64,000 nt of DNA from Lacticaseibacillus daqingensis (lineage in GTDB: Bacteria; Bacillota; Bacilli; Lactobacillales; Lactobacillaceae): the NCBI RefSeq assembly GCF_003946115.1, contig NZ_RHOH01000002.1:372001-436000 (forward strand), read 5' to 3'. The notes under the pieces are model-generated. The model was not told where the DNA came from. It searched no databases and was given only the letters and a program-made list of their open reading frames with translations. This document shows positions 37,301-44,788 of the stretch, piece by piece; position 1 is the stretch's first letter, and the number at the start of each line of letters is the position of its first letter. The position numbers and the translations under genes were made by a program.

Positions 37301-40300
37301 CTGTTTTCATCACCCGGGATGACCGGATCCCCTTCCGTCAGCGGTTGGTCTGGGGTCACCGTGTACGTGGTGCTGTAGTATCGAATAGTGATTGGTGGTA
37401 GGTCTTCGTCCTCGGCGGCAACCGTCGCTTCCGGGACATCATTGTCGCGCGTAAACATATCCGCCACCGTCGGGTTTGTCACGGCGGTGAACGTGTCGGT
37501 CGTGGTCGCGGTCCAATCCCCGTGTACCACGGTCCCAATCTTGGTGACCGGATCATAGGTGATGGTTGCACTGCGGGTGAAGGCTAGCGTCTGAGTCTGC
37601 GGTGATGCCACTGATTTGCTTGGGTCTGTGCCGTCGACATACGCAATTGTGCGACTCACCGTTTGGTTCAAATCACTTGCCGTTAAGCCGGCGGGCGCCT
37701 GAGGGCCGTTTTCATCCCCCGGAATGACCGGCTCCCCTTCAGTCAGCGGCTGGTCTGGCGTCACCGTGTACGTGGTGCTGTAGTAACGGATGGTGATTGG
37801 CGGTAGGTCTTCGTCCTCCGCGGCCACCGTCGCTTCCGGGACATCCTCGGCGAGTGTGAACATGCCAGCCACCGCCGGGTTCGCAATCACATCAAACGTA
37901 TCGGTTGTGGTCGCGGTCCAATCCCCGTACACCACAGTGCCGACCTTGGTGATTGGATCATAGACGATGGTTGCGCTACGGGTGAAGGCCAGTGTCTGGG
38001 TCTTAGGTGGCGCCACGATTTTGTTCGCGTCTGTCCCGTCGACATAAGCGATTGTGCGACTCACTGTTTGGTTCAAGTCACCTGCCGTTAAGCCGGCGGG
38101 GGCTTTCGGGCCGTTGACATCACCCGAGATGACCGGGTCATTTTCGGTCAAGGGCTGGTCTGGCGTCACCGTGAACGTGGTGCTGTAGTAACGGATGGTG
38201 ATTGGCGGCAGGTCTTCATCCTCGGCGGCGACCGTCGCTTCGGGAACATCGTTGTCAAGCGTGAACATCCCAGTCACCGCTGGGTTTGTTACGGCGGCAA
38301 ACGTATCGGTTGTGGCCGCGGTCCACTCCCCATACACCACAGTCCCGATCTTGGTGACGGGATCGTAAGTGATGGTTGCGCTACGGCTGAAGGCCAGTGT
38401 CTGGGTCTGCGGCGATGCCACTGATTTGCTTGGGTCTGTGCCGTCTACGTACGTGATTGTGCGACTCACTGTTTGGTTCAGATCGCTTGCCGTTAAGCCA
38501 GCGGGCGCCTGAGGACCGTTTTCATCCCCCGGAATGACCGGCTCCCCTTCAGTCAACGGTTGGTCTGGGGTCACCGTGTACGTGGTGCTGTAATAGCGGA
38601 TGATGATTGGCGGCAAGTCTTCGTCCTCGGCGGTCACGGTCGCTTCCGAGACATCAGTGTCGAGCGTAAACATACCAGCCACCGCCGGGTTCGTCACCGC
38701 GGCAAACGTGTCGGTCGTTTCAGCCATCCAGGGGTTATACGATGGCGTGCCGCGTTTGGTGATTGGATCGAAGGTAATGGTCGCGCTCCGGCTAAAGTTC
38801 AGCGTCAGTGTTTCTGGCGACGCCACTGCTTTGTTTTTGTCTGTCGCATCCACATACAAGATGGTGCGGGTCACCGATTGATTCAAATCGCCTGCTGCTA
38901 CCCCGGTCGGATACTGAGGGCTATCGACATCGCCTCTGACGACAGCATCGCCTGCGTTTTTAGGGTCAAGCGGGAGAACCGTGATTTGATCACGGTAGTA
39001 TTTAATGACAACCGACTCAGGGCTGGTCAGTGTCTGACCTTCAAGCGCAACGGCTCTAGTCGGGGTTTCTGTGACGTGAGGGAAGTAACCATTGACCGCC
39101 GGTGGTGTCAAAGCGTCAAAGGTGGCTGTCGTCACGGCTGTCCATGGACTGTATGTCGTCGTGGGCGTGCCATCAACATAGGTCACCTGTGCGGTTCGCG
39201 TGAACGCCAACGTACGGGTGATCCCTTCGACAGGCGTCATGGTGACGTCGTTGACGACCGGATTGTTAGTTTCAGCATCGATAAAGCGGTAGTCCAACGT
39301 GACCTCTTTATTCAGGTCGTCGTGATTCAAGCCAGCGGGCGCTTTGGGCCCCTCAGGTTGTGAGGCGTCAATAGGATCGTCCTCACTGACCGGCGCATCC
39401 GGTTGAATCGTATAGGTCGTGGGATAGTAAAAGACGGTGACATCTGGCAGATCGTCTGGTGCGGTTTGGTCGAAGCTCGCGCTGGGGACGGTTGGGACCA
39501 TCGTCATGAGGTTTACTTGAGTGGGATTTGCAAGTGCCTCAAATTCGGTCTCATTGCCGTCTGCTGACCACTCGTTCCAAGTGATCGCGCTTGGATCATC
39601 AACACTAAACGATCCTGTGCGGGTGAGTGCGATCTCTTGAATCACCGGTTGCCCGAGGGATGGCTGATCAGTGGCATTCACGTAATTGATGGTTCGTGAG
39701 ATCGTTTTGTGCTCAACGTTGTACCCCCCTGCAATGTCGCCGAGGTCGTTGGATTCGATGATGGTGTAGTTGGTGGCGGCAGAAATTCCTAAAGCTGCGG
39801 GATCGAATGACCAAGTGCCATCATCAGCAACTTCGGTGGTGCCTAAAACGGTGCCGTCTGTTGTTTGGATAGTGATCGTGTCACCTGCTGCGGTCCCGGT
39901 CCCAGAAATATCGGCGATGTTCGAAACGATCGGTGAAAGTTGGTAAGTTTTCGAAGCAGGTATTGCACCTAAAATTGTATAGGGAAACCAGACATTAACC
40001 GCGGTCGAGTCAACGAATGATGTTTGAAAAGTGATTCTTAGTCCGGTTGGTCCAAAATCTTCGGGGGCATAAGTTATTGTCATGGGTGTCGTAAGATTGA
40101 ACGAATCACTGGTGATATTTGTAGCGACCCAGTTAACTATCTTATTGCCCTCGGTGGCTGAACGACCTAAGGGCTGAATCTGCAGGCCATTCACAGCATT
40201 TAAAGGCGTGTAACCAGTTTTGTTAGATACAATACCAGCAGGCACATATACCGTTACGGACGATTTCGTGGTTGTTTCCCATACCCCGTTTACGAGGCGC

Positions 40301-41037
40301 ACATTTGTAACAGTTAGCGTATAGTCGGGTACTATCGGGAAATCCTTATACGCTTGCTCAGCAATGGCACGTGCTGCGACTGGCGTAGTCGAACCCGGCC
40401 CCCAAGCGATAGGTTGGAGTGTCCACTGGTCATCAGTACTCATTGAGAGTGTTGGTTGCGCAGTATGTGCATACTCACGAGCAAAGGCTTTGATTTCTTC
40501 GTCAGATTTATCGGTTATTGGACCAATAACCGCTGCGGTGGTATCGGTCTCAGTTGCGCTTTGCGGTATCACTAGGGTATCTATCGGTGTATCATCCAGT
40601 GTCTCGACCGCATCAGAGCTAGGTTGATGAACTCCTTCAGGATCAACCATCGGAGTGCTGTTTTCGTTGCTATAGGTTGTGTCATCAACGGTGACCACTT
40701 CCGAGGGAGCCGTTGATGGTTGTTTTACTGTCTCGTTGCTAATATCGGCTAAAGTATCCGAATTGTCGATTGGCGCGAGAGTAGTAGCCGATTCCTCAGC
40801 CCCTGTGTCTCCTGTGTCGAGGCTTGTCTTGGAGTTATCCGTTGTGATGGTCACAGGCGCGCTCTCTTCCGCCGCCTGAACAGCGGCAGATTGTATTGAC
40901 AACCCATAGGCGAAGCTAATGGCGCTAATGCCTGCCACCAACCACTGCTTTTTACGCTTATACATCTTTCTTCGCTCAGCCACTTCGCTGGTATCCGTGG
41001 CGAGGCTCCGCACGTGTTGTTGACTGCGATTACGCAT
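34375..41037 (-). CDS. Giant LPQTG-anchored mucus-binding-type surface protein
   Basis: A 2220-residue cell-wall-anchored adhesin. Residues 25-57 form a long signal peptide of KxYKxGKxW type (KMYKRKKQWLVAG, then SFAYGLS), ending near AVQAAEE. A Ser/Thr/Asp-rich linker (about 58-180) leads to a non-repeat region (about 180-370) that I cannot assign, then an Ig-like module with GTGTAAGDTITI and DGTWSF (about 372-438). From about residue 440 there are 13 mucin-binding-type repeats (MucBP/Mub B2-like) of about 135 residues, each with a DLNQxVxRTIxYVDA-like opening and a RYYSTTYTVTPDQP-like end. The sortase motif LPQTG is at 2184-2188, followed by a hydrophobic segment and RRRKKQ. Repeats 3-6 are almost identical in protein and DNA. 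The ATG has AGGAG about 10 nt upstream. Mucin or glycan binding is inferred from the family. Confidence 0.93.
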   Translation of the reverse strand: MRNRSQQHVRSLATDTSEVAERRKMYKRKKQWLVAGISAISFAYGLSIQSAAVQAAEESAPVTITTDNSKTSLDTGDTGAEESATTLAPIDNSDTLADISNETVKQPSTAPSEVVTVDDTTYSNENSTPMVDPEGVHQPSSDAVETLDDTPIDTLVIPQSATETDTTAAVIGPITDKSDEEIKAFAREYAHTAQPTLSMSTDDQWTLQPIAWGPGSTTPVAARAIAEQAYKDFPIVPDYTLTVTNVRLVNGVWETTTKSSVTVYVPAGIVSNKTGYTPLNAVNGLQIQPLGRSATEGNKIVNWVATNITSDSFNLTTPMTITYAPEDFGPTGLRITFQTSFVDSTAVNVWFPYTILGAIPASKTYQLSPIVSNIADISGTGTAAGDTITIQTTDGTVLGTTEVADDGTWSFDPAALGISAATNYTIIESNDLGDIAGGYNVEHKTISRTINYVNATDQPSLGQPVIQEIALTRTGSFSVDDPSAITWNEWSADGNETEFEALANPTQVNLMTMVPTVPSASFDQTAPDDLPDVTVFYYPTTYTIQPDAPVSEDDPIDASQPEGPKAPAGLNHDDLNKEVTLDYRFIDAETNNPVVNDVTMTPVEGITRTLAFTRTAQVTYVDGTPTTTYSPWTAVTTATFDALTPPAVNGYFPHVTETPTRAVALEGQTLTSPESVVIKYYRDQITVLPLDPKNAGDAVVRGDVDSPQYPTGVAAGDLNQSVTRTILYVDATDKNKAVASPETLTLNFSRSATITFDPITKRGTPSYNPWMAETTDTFAAVTNPAVAGMFTLDTDVSEATVTAEDEDLPPIIIRYYSTTYTVTPDQPLTEGEPVIPGDENGPQAPAGLTASDLNQTVSRTITYVDGTDPSKSVASPQTQTLAFSRSATITYDPVTKIGTVVYGEWTAATTDTFAAVTNPAVTGMFTLDNDVPEATVAAEDEDLPPITIRYYSTTFTVTPDQPLTENDPVISGDVNGPKAPAGLTAGDLNQTVSRTIAYVDGTDANKIVAPPKTQTLAFTRSATIVYDPITKVGTVVYGDWTATTTDTFDVIANPAVAGMFTLAEDVPEATVAAEDEDLPPITIRYYSTTYTVTPDQPLTEGEPVIPGDENGPQAPAGLTASDLNQTVSRTIAYVDGTDPSKSVASPQTQTLAFTRSATITYDPVTKIGTVVHGDWTATTTDTFTAVTNPTVADMFTRDNDVPEATVAAEDEDLPPITIRYYSTTYTVTPDQPLTEGDPVIPGDENSPQAPAGLTASDLNQTVSRTIAYVDGTDPSKSVASPQTQTLAFTRSATITYDPVTKAGTVVYGNWTATTTDTFATVTNPKVADMFTRDNDVPEATVAAEDEDLPPITVHYYSTTYTVTPDQPLTENDPVIPGDVNGPKAPAGLTADDLNQTVTRTINYVDAADPAITVATAHTETLTFTRQAIITYDAAGNGTVQYAEWQPTTSDTFTAVANPPIENKFALNSEVVAVSVTATAADLDEVVKYYATTYEITPEAPVAPGTSVIDGDEDGPKAPAGLLADDLNQTVTRTIAYVAAADATQAVAAAKSEALHFSRKATLTYDPVTKAGTVVYGDWVAETTDTFATVVNPVVPDMFTLAPDVPATSVSAEASDIPSIIHYYSTTYTVTPDQPLTEGDSIIPGDEDGPKAPAGLLADDLNQTVTRTISYVDATDPTKAVAATQTQTLRFSRSATISYDAAGVGTVRYSDWAPETTAIFAAIPHPAVSAMFTLDPPVNAVTVAEDTADLTVIVHYYGTTYTITPDKPVEGGTPILTGDTNSPKAPDGLTATDLNQTVTRTITYVDAADSTVTVAPPHTETLTFTRAATVTYDATGTGRVQYGDWQPQTTATFATVTTPIIADKFALEAATAEATVTATDEDLTTIVKYYATTYAVTPDQPFTPGQPLIPDDPEGPKAPSGVTTVDLNQSVTRTIQYVDADNPSQAVAAPVVETRRFTRQATIAFNAAGQAVVTYGDWVASTTNTFDAVTHPTVPARFTLAPAVAATTIEAESPDLTIVVHYYPSRITVSPDAPQDAGTSVNPADPDSPRYPAGVDTATLIRVITRTIAYLEAATGRALRPTTTQTITFTRSATIDYPASGEPVVTYSPWAAVTPTFDAVPAPAIDGFIATSPGIPSQTIDAEAADQVATLTYAATPAGDPEVKQPTSPANDQSTSDKPTTQRALPQTGERSTVGIVGLGWLLLLSSLSLFGLVGRRRKKQ
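36560..38990 (-). repeat. Tandem 405-bp repeats inside the adhesin gene
   Basis: The phrase CGTGGTGCTGTA recurs at 36961, 37366, 37771, 38581 (and with one change at 38176), always exactly 405 bases apart, that is 135 codons in frame. Neighbouring units share long identical blocks such as GTTAAGCCGGCGGG. Units outside this core (towards 34.7 and 39.7 kb) are related only at protein level. Confidence 0.93.
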
Positions 41038-41106
41038 AATTCGACCACTCCTAACTTGACTTGAATCGTGGCTAAAACAAACAGTTAGTGATGCGTGACG
41101 GGTCTA

Positions 41107-41120
41107 AGATATCGATATCT
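41107..41120. promoter_or_regulatory. Perfect 14-bp palindrome in the adhesin 5' leader
   Basis: AGATATCGATATCT is fully self-complementary and lies just downstream of the candidate promoter, between +1 and the start codon. It has the form of an operator for a dimeric regulator; the regulator is unknown. Confidence 0.4.
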
Positions 41121-41126
41121 CACGTA

Positions 41127-41155
41127 AAAGTAATCGAAATAACGCCAATCGTCAA
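41127..41155 (-). promoter_or_regulatory. Candidate adhesin promoter
   Basis: On the minus strand: -35 TTGACG (41155-41150), 17-nt spacer, -10 TACTTT (41132-41127). The -10 is weak. Confidence 0.45.
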
Positions 41156-41338
41156 TTTTTGGTTAACAGGATGACTCGTTATCAGGTGTGGCATATAAAA
41201 TATTACTGTTGTGATTGATGGAGCCCACGTTATTGTAAGCTACTTCGAGAATTGTTGGTGTGTAGAGACGCTAGCCAGTCGGATTGGAAAGCGAGAAATA
41301 TAATTCCTAGCGAACCGCGAAGTGACGCCGAAGCAAGT

Positions 41339-41409
41339 AAAAAAGGCTTGTCACCGGCTTTCACAACGAAGTGAAAACGACTAGAAAAGTCGCCGGCTCA
41401 AACCTTTTT
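41339..41409 (-). terminator. Branched terminator after the rRNA methyltransferase gene
   Basis: Minus strand: AAAAAGG pairs with CCTTTTT as outer stem, GCCGG with CCGGC inside it, and two inner hairpins follow (CGACT/AGTCG and TTTCAC/GTGAAA). A run of six T closes it. It lies 16 nt after the stop at 41425. Confidence 0.7.
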
Positions 41410-41424
41410 AATTGAATTTTAATC

Positions 41425-42549
41425 TTACCCCCGCTTCCCCCAATACTGGAACAAGTCGGTTTGCAGATTCCCGTTGTAGAGCTTGCGGCGCTTCGTGGCC
41501 TTGGTGCCGTATGATTTTTCGAAGCCGAGGTCGGCGGTCAGGATGTACTTGCTCCAACCAGGAAGCTGGCTGTAGACCTGGCCCATTTCCCGGTACAGCT
41601 TACGGGCCGCATCGAGCTCGCCCATGCGCTTGCCGTAAGGCGGGTTGGCCACGATCACACCACGCGGTGCGGTTGGCCGATTGTCTTTGACGGCCACCTG
41701 CTTGAAGGTAATGCTGTGAAGAAGTCCTGCCTGCTTGGCGTTCAGGCGCGCCACCTCGATCATCTCCTGATTGATATCACAACCGGTGATGTCCAGCTCG
41801 CGGTCAAAGTCAGCGGCGTCCATCGCGGCGTCTTTGACCTGCTGAAGCACTGCCTGATCGATAAAGGCAAAGTCCTCAAACGCGAAGTGACGCTGAAGGC
41901 CCGGTGCGATGTTCAGGCCGATCAGTGCGGCCTCAATGGGAATGGTGCCGGAGCCGCAGGTCGGATCGAGAAACGGCAGTTCTGGGCGCCAGTTGGTCAG
42001 CATGACCAGCGCGGCGGCGAAGTTTTCCTTTAGCGGCGCTTCCCCTTTGGCGATCCGGTAGCCACGCTTGAACAGAGACGGGCCGGTGGTGTCGATAGTC
42101 AGCGTCGCCACGTCCTTGAGAATGGAGACTTCAAGCGGATAGGTATGGCCGGTTTCGGGCAGGCGACCGCGGCGGTGGTAAACCTCAGCCAGCTTGTTGA
42201 CGATGGCCTTCTTCGTGATGGCCTGCACGTCAGGCTCTGCGTGCAGGGTCGAGCGGACGCTTCGACCAGCAACCGGAAAGGCGGCGTCCAGTGGCAGGTA
42301 TTGGTCCCACGGCAAGGCCTTCACGCCTTCGAACAGCTCGTCGAAGGTGGTCGCCTTGAACTGACCGATAACGATCTTGATGCGGTCGGCGGTGCGCAGC
42401 CAGACGTTGGCGGTGGCAATGGCGGTATCGTCACCCTGGAAGTAGACCTTCCCGTTTTCGGTGGTCGTGTCGAAGCCGAGGTGTTGCAGTTCACGGGCGG
42501 TGAGGGCTTCAAGCCCGGCCGCCATAGTTGCCATGAGTTGATGTTGCAT
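41425..42549 (-). CDS. 23S rRNA guanine-N2 methyltransferase-like protein (YpsC/RlmL-N type)
   Basis: A 374-residue class I SAM-dependent RNA methyltransferase. An N-terminal ferredoxin-like/THUMP RNA-binding part (about residues 1-155, starting MQHQLMATMAAGLEALTARELQ) precedes a Rossmann methyltransferase domain with the SAM loop LDPTCGSGTIPIEAAL and the catalytic NPPYGKR. It corresponds to the N-terminal half of E. coli RlmL and to B. subtilis YpsC. The ATG at 42549 has AAAGGAG 6 nt upstream. Its place next to rnpB, gpsB and ypsA repeats the B. subtilis gene order. Confidence 0.93.
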   Translation of the reverse strand: MQHQLMATMAAGLEALTARELQHLGFDTTTENGKVYFQGDDTAIATANVWLRTADRIKIVIGQFKATTFDELFEGVKALPWDQYLPLDAAFPVAGRSVRSTLHAEPDVQAITKKAIVNKLAEVYHRRGRLPETGHTYPLEVSILKDVATLTIDTTGPSLFKRGYRIAKGEAPLKENFAAALVMLTNWRPELPFLDPTCGSGTIPIEAALIGLNIAPGLQRHFAFEDFAFIDQAVLQQVKDAAMDAADFDRELDITGCDINQEMIEVARLNAKQAGLLHSITFKQVAVKDNRPTAPRGVIVANPPYGKRMGELDAARKLYREMGQVYSQLPGWSKYILTADLGFEKSYGTKATKRRKLYNGNLQTDLFQYWGKRG

Positions 42550-42615
42550 CGTGTGCTCCTTTTTAGTCGATGTGATTAGCTTCATTGTACCGGGTTTTGA
42601 CCCTAAGTTGAATTC

Positions 42616-42645
42616 AAAAAAACAGCCCGAGCGAACTCGGACTGT
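42616..42645 (-). terminator. rnpB terminator
   Basis: Minus strand: CAGTCCGAG pairs with CTCGGGCTG around TTCG, followed by TTTTTTT. Confidence 0.9.
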
Positions 42646-42649
42646 GCCT

Positions 42650-43030
42650 GCTTGCAGACCCCTATAAGCCATGTTTTGTTCGGGTCGGGCTTCAGGCAAA
42701 CCCCGACCTTCAGTAATCATCTATCTCAGCTGTTACACTGTTGGGACCATCGGTTCAATTCCCTAGGTCTTGCGCCCCTACCAAAGTTTGGGTTACTCGC
42801 TCGCGGGGTTTACCCGTTCCAGTCCGCTGGTTTCCCAGTGGCATCGTCTCTGTGGCACTTTCAGGCGCGTCTGCATGGCCGAAGCTTTAGCAGGCGCCAC
42901 CGCCGTTACCGGTCACCCGGTACCCAGGCTTATTGGGCCTGGCACGAACACTACAAGCATCGCAGCTTGTGCGGGCATGGACTTTCCTCACCTGACAGAT
43001 GTCAGGCGCGATTACTCGTGATCTGCAAGC
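42650..43030 (-). ncRNA. rnpB: RNase P RNA, type B
   Basis: The catalytic RNA of ribonuclease P, which matures tRNA 5' ends. On the minus strand the universal GAGGAAAGTCCATGC is found near the 5' end, followed by GGTAACGGC, GGTAAACCCC, and the 3' ACAAAACATGGCTTATAG. The terminal P1 helix is formed by GCTTGCAGA (5' end, complement of 43030-43022) and TCTGCAAGC (3' end, complement of 42658-42650), which set the ends used here. A terminator follows. Any reading frames across this interval are by chance. Confidence 0.97.
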
Positions 43031-43042
43031 TGATCGCGACAG

Positions 43043-43432
43043 TTAATACCGGTCGATCCCCGTGGAATCGGTCGGTTTCTGGCCACCATCGGCCAGTTTG
43101 CTCCCGAAAACGTGACGCTCCAAGTTTGACAGCCGCTTGAGGATGTCGTAGTTGGTCGCGCTGGCACTCGGTTGCGATGGCGTGGCGGCAGCGACGCTCT
43201 TGGAGACGCTCAGCTGTTTGGTCAGCTCGTCCACGCGGCTGCGCAGGCGTGCGTTTTCCTCATTGAGCCGGTCCAACTCTGCGTTGTAGGCCTCGTAGTC
43301 CTTGATCACCAGATCGAGAAATTCATCGACCTCATCAGCGTCGTAGCCACGAACCTTGGTCTTGAAGCTCTTCTCCAAGATGGTCTTAGCGTCAAGCTGC
43401 AGATTGAATGCTGCTTCGTTGTTGTTTTCCAT
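43043..43432 (-). CDS. gpsB: GpsB, cell-division coiled-coil protein
   Basis: A 129-residue DivIVA/GpsB-family protein that links penicillin-binding proteins to the division and elongation machinery. The N-terminal membrane-binding/PBP-binding domain has [19 protein letters not shown], followed by a coiled coil (about residues 35-75), a Ser/Ala-rich linker, and the C-terminal trimerising helix [15 protein letters not shown]. The ATG at 43432 has AGGTG 7 nt upstream. It lies directly upstream of rnpB, and its likely partner PBP1A is encoded 1.4 kb away. Confidence 0.95.
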   Translation of the reverse strand: MENNNEAAFNLQLDAKTILEKSFKTKVRGYDADEVDEFLDLVIKDYEAYNAELDRLNEENARLRSRVDELTKQLSVSKSVAAATPSQPSASATNYDILKRLSNLERHVFGSKLADGGQKPTDSTGIDRY

Positions 43433-43474
43433 CACCGAACACCTCGTCATTTTCCCTAAGCACAGGATGCTTTA

Positions 43475-43503
43475 AGCATACCATACTCCCCTTGCTTTGA
43501 AAA
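43475..43503 (-). promoter_or_regulatory. gpsB promoter
   Basis: On the minus strand: -35 TTTTCA (43503-43498), 17-nt spacer ending in TGG, -10 TATGCT (43480-43475), giving an extended -10. Confidence 0.6.
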
Positions 43504-43505
43504 TG

Positions 43506-43529
43506 AAAAAATGCGTCACACCGGCATTT
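43506..43529 (-). terminator. Weak terminator after ypsA
   Basis: Minus strand: AAATGC pairs with GCATTT across a 9-nt loop, with the T-run extending to six. Short stem; overlaps the gpsB -35 region. Confidence 0.45.
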
Positions 43530-43535
43530 GCGTGC

Positions 43536-44108
43536 CTAAAAGTCGTCGTGCAGGGCAGCCTGAGCTTCCCCATACGCGCGGGCGGCTTCTTTCAGGTCGG
43601 GCATGCTGATGAGCGAAACCGGATAATCACGCCGTTTGCCCTCCGCCACTGCCGCCTGATAGGCGAACTTTGGCTTGCCGTCAAAGTCCGGGTCGTACAC
43701 CATTAGCGCCTGGTCGGTGTGAGTGGCCATGAAGCGCGTGTAGCCGGCTAATTGCTGCGGGGATTCATACGGGTGACTCGAGGTGTGCCCGGTAAAGTCG
43801 ACCTGCGCCGTCAGCGCCGTGAGCGTAGCTTGGTTCGCTTCGTTCCACTGGTGACCAAAATCGGTGAACGGCAGCATCATCGCGACCTGCAACATGGGAA
43901 AATCCGGCTTAAGGGTCATCGCAAGGGCCGCGCCCCACTGCTCAACGCCCTGTTCGCCCCCGGTGATCACCCAGTCGACGCCATCCTCCAGCAGGGGCAC
44001 CAGCCGATTTTTTAACGCATACTTAATCACCGTGATTTTGGGGTCCTCCTGCCCGTAGGCGTTCAGCTCCCAACTTCGATAGCCTGTTAACCATAAGCGT
44101 GTGCCCAT
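43536..44108 (-). CDS. ypsA: YpsA-family SLOG-domain protein
   Basis: A 190-residue DUF1273/YpsA protein with a Rossmann-like SLOG fold: N-terminal LWLTGYRSWELN, the glycine motif VITGGEQGVEQWGA (about residues 47-60), and the C-terminal VYDPDFDGKPKF. YpsA is linked to cell division in B. subtilis and Staphylococcus aureus; the molecular activity is not settled. Divergent from recU, adjacent to gpsB, exactly the B. subtilis arrangement. Start MGTRLWLTGYRS at 44108. Confidence 0.92.
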   Translation of the reverse strand: MGTRLWLTGYRSWELNAYGQEDPKITVIKYALKNRLVPLLEDGVDWVITGGEQGVEQWGAALAMTLKPDFPMLQVAMMLPFTDFGHQWNEANQATLTALTAQVDFTGHTSSHPYESPQQLAGYTRFMATHTDQALMVYDPDFDGKPKFAYQAAVAEGKRRDYPVSLISMPDLKEAARAYGEAQAALHDDF

Positions 44109-44146
44109 CGTTTCACCTCAATTGATTAGGCCAAAGCGGCCGTCCT

Positions 44147-44155
44147 TGGTATAAT
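44147..44155 (+). promoter_or_regulatory. recU-ponA promoter (extended -10)
   Basis: TGGTATAAT is a perfect extended -10 box. No good -35 is seen, as is common for extended -10 promoters. Predicted +1 near 44162 gives a leader of about 15 nt that consists of little more than the recU Shine-Dalgarno. Confidence 0.65.
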
Positions 44156-44176
44156 AGCACTAGGAGTGTGATCCAA

Positions 44177-44788
44177 ATGCCGATTCATTATCCCAATGGT
44201 AAGCCCTATTCTGCCGCGGCGCAAATACCGGCGGCCCAGCCTGTCGAGTACGGCGGGCGCGGTATGACGCTAGAAGAGGAACTGAACCAAAGCAACCAGT
44301 ACTACCGCGAGACACAGCAGGCCGTGGTGTATAAGAAACCCACCCCCTTGCAGATCGTTAAGGTGGACTACCCGTCGCGGGCGCAGGCCGTGGTGCGCGA
44401 GGCCTATTTCAAGACACCTTCCACGACGGACTATAACGGCGTTTACCAGGGCCACTACCTCGATTTTGATGCCAAGGAAACCAAGAATAAGCAGAGTTTC
44501 CCGCTCAAAAACTTCCACCCCCATCAGGTGGCGCATTTTAATGCTTGCTTAGCGCAAGGCGGGATCTGTTTTGTCGTGATTCGGTTTGTCACCTTACACC
44601 GGCTGTTCGTCTACCCGGCGAGTTGCCTGAATGGATTCTGGCAGGCGGCCAAGGCAGACGGCCGCAAGTCGATCCCGCTGAGCGAAATCGAGGCGCACGG
44701 CTTTGAACTCCACGCGCAACTGCAACCCTTGATTCCCTACCTTGAAGGTGTCAAGTGGTTGATCCAAACGAAAAGAGGAACTGACTAA
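44177..44788 (+). CDS. recU: RecU, Holliday junction resolvase
   Basis: A 203-residue resolvase that cuts four-way junctions during recombination and chromosome segregation. Family markers are YPNGKPY at the start, GGRGMTLEEELNQSN, and the nuclease core GHYLDFDAKETK with the catalytic Asp/Glu/Lys set, followed by FPLKNFHPHQ. ATG at 44177 has GGAG about 10 nt upstream; a GTG at 44168 is the alternative. The stop and the ponA start overlap by one base (TAATG), the conserved recU-ponA pair. Confidence 0.95.
   Translation: MPIHYPNGKPYSAAAQIPAAQPVEYGGRGMTLEEELNQSNQYYRETQQAVVYKKPTPLQIVKVDYPSRAQAVVREAYFKTPSTTDYNGVYQGHYLDFDAKETKNKQSFPLKNFHPHQVAHFNACLAQGGICFVVIRFVTLHRLFVYPASCLNGFWQAAKADGRKSIPLSEIEAHGFELHAQLQPLIPYLEGVKWLIQTKRGTD

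Larger units (their letters stand above)
41038..41338. other. AT-rich control region upstream of the adhesin gene
   Basis: About 300 bases without a gene and clearly richer in A+T than the surroundings. It holds the candidate adhesin promoter (41127-41155) and a perfect palindrome (41107-41120). The remainder (41160-41338) shows nothing I can name. Confidence 0.5.

Noticed and set aside
34700-39700. Evenly spaced repeats that might be taken for a CRISPR or satellite array
   Set aside because: Spacing is 405 bases, in frame, and encodes mucin-binding-type repeats of one protein.
42652-43140. Possible protein of 162 residues on the plus strand at the rnpB locus
   Set aside because: The interval is RNase P RNA on the minus strand, with universal motifs and a closing P1 helix.
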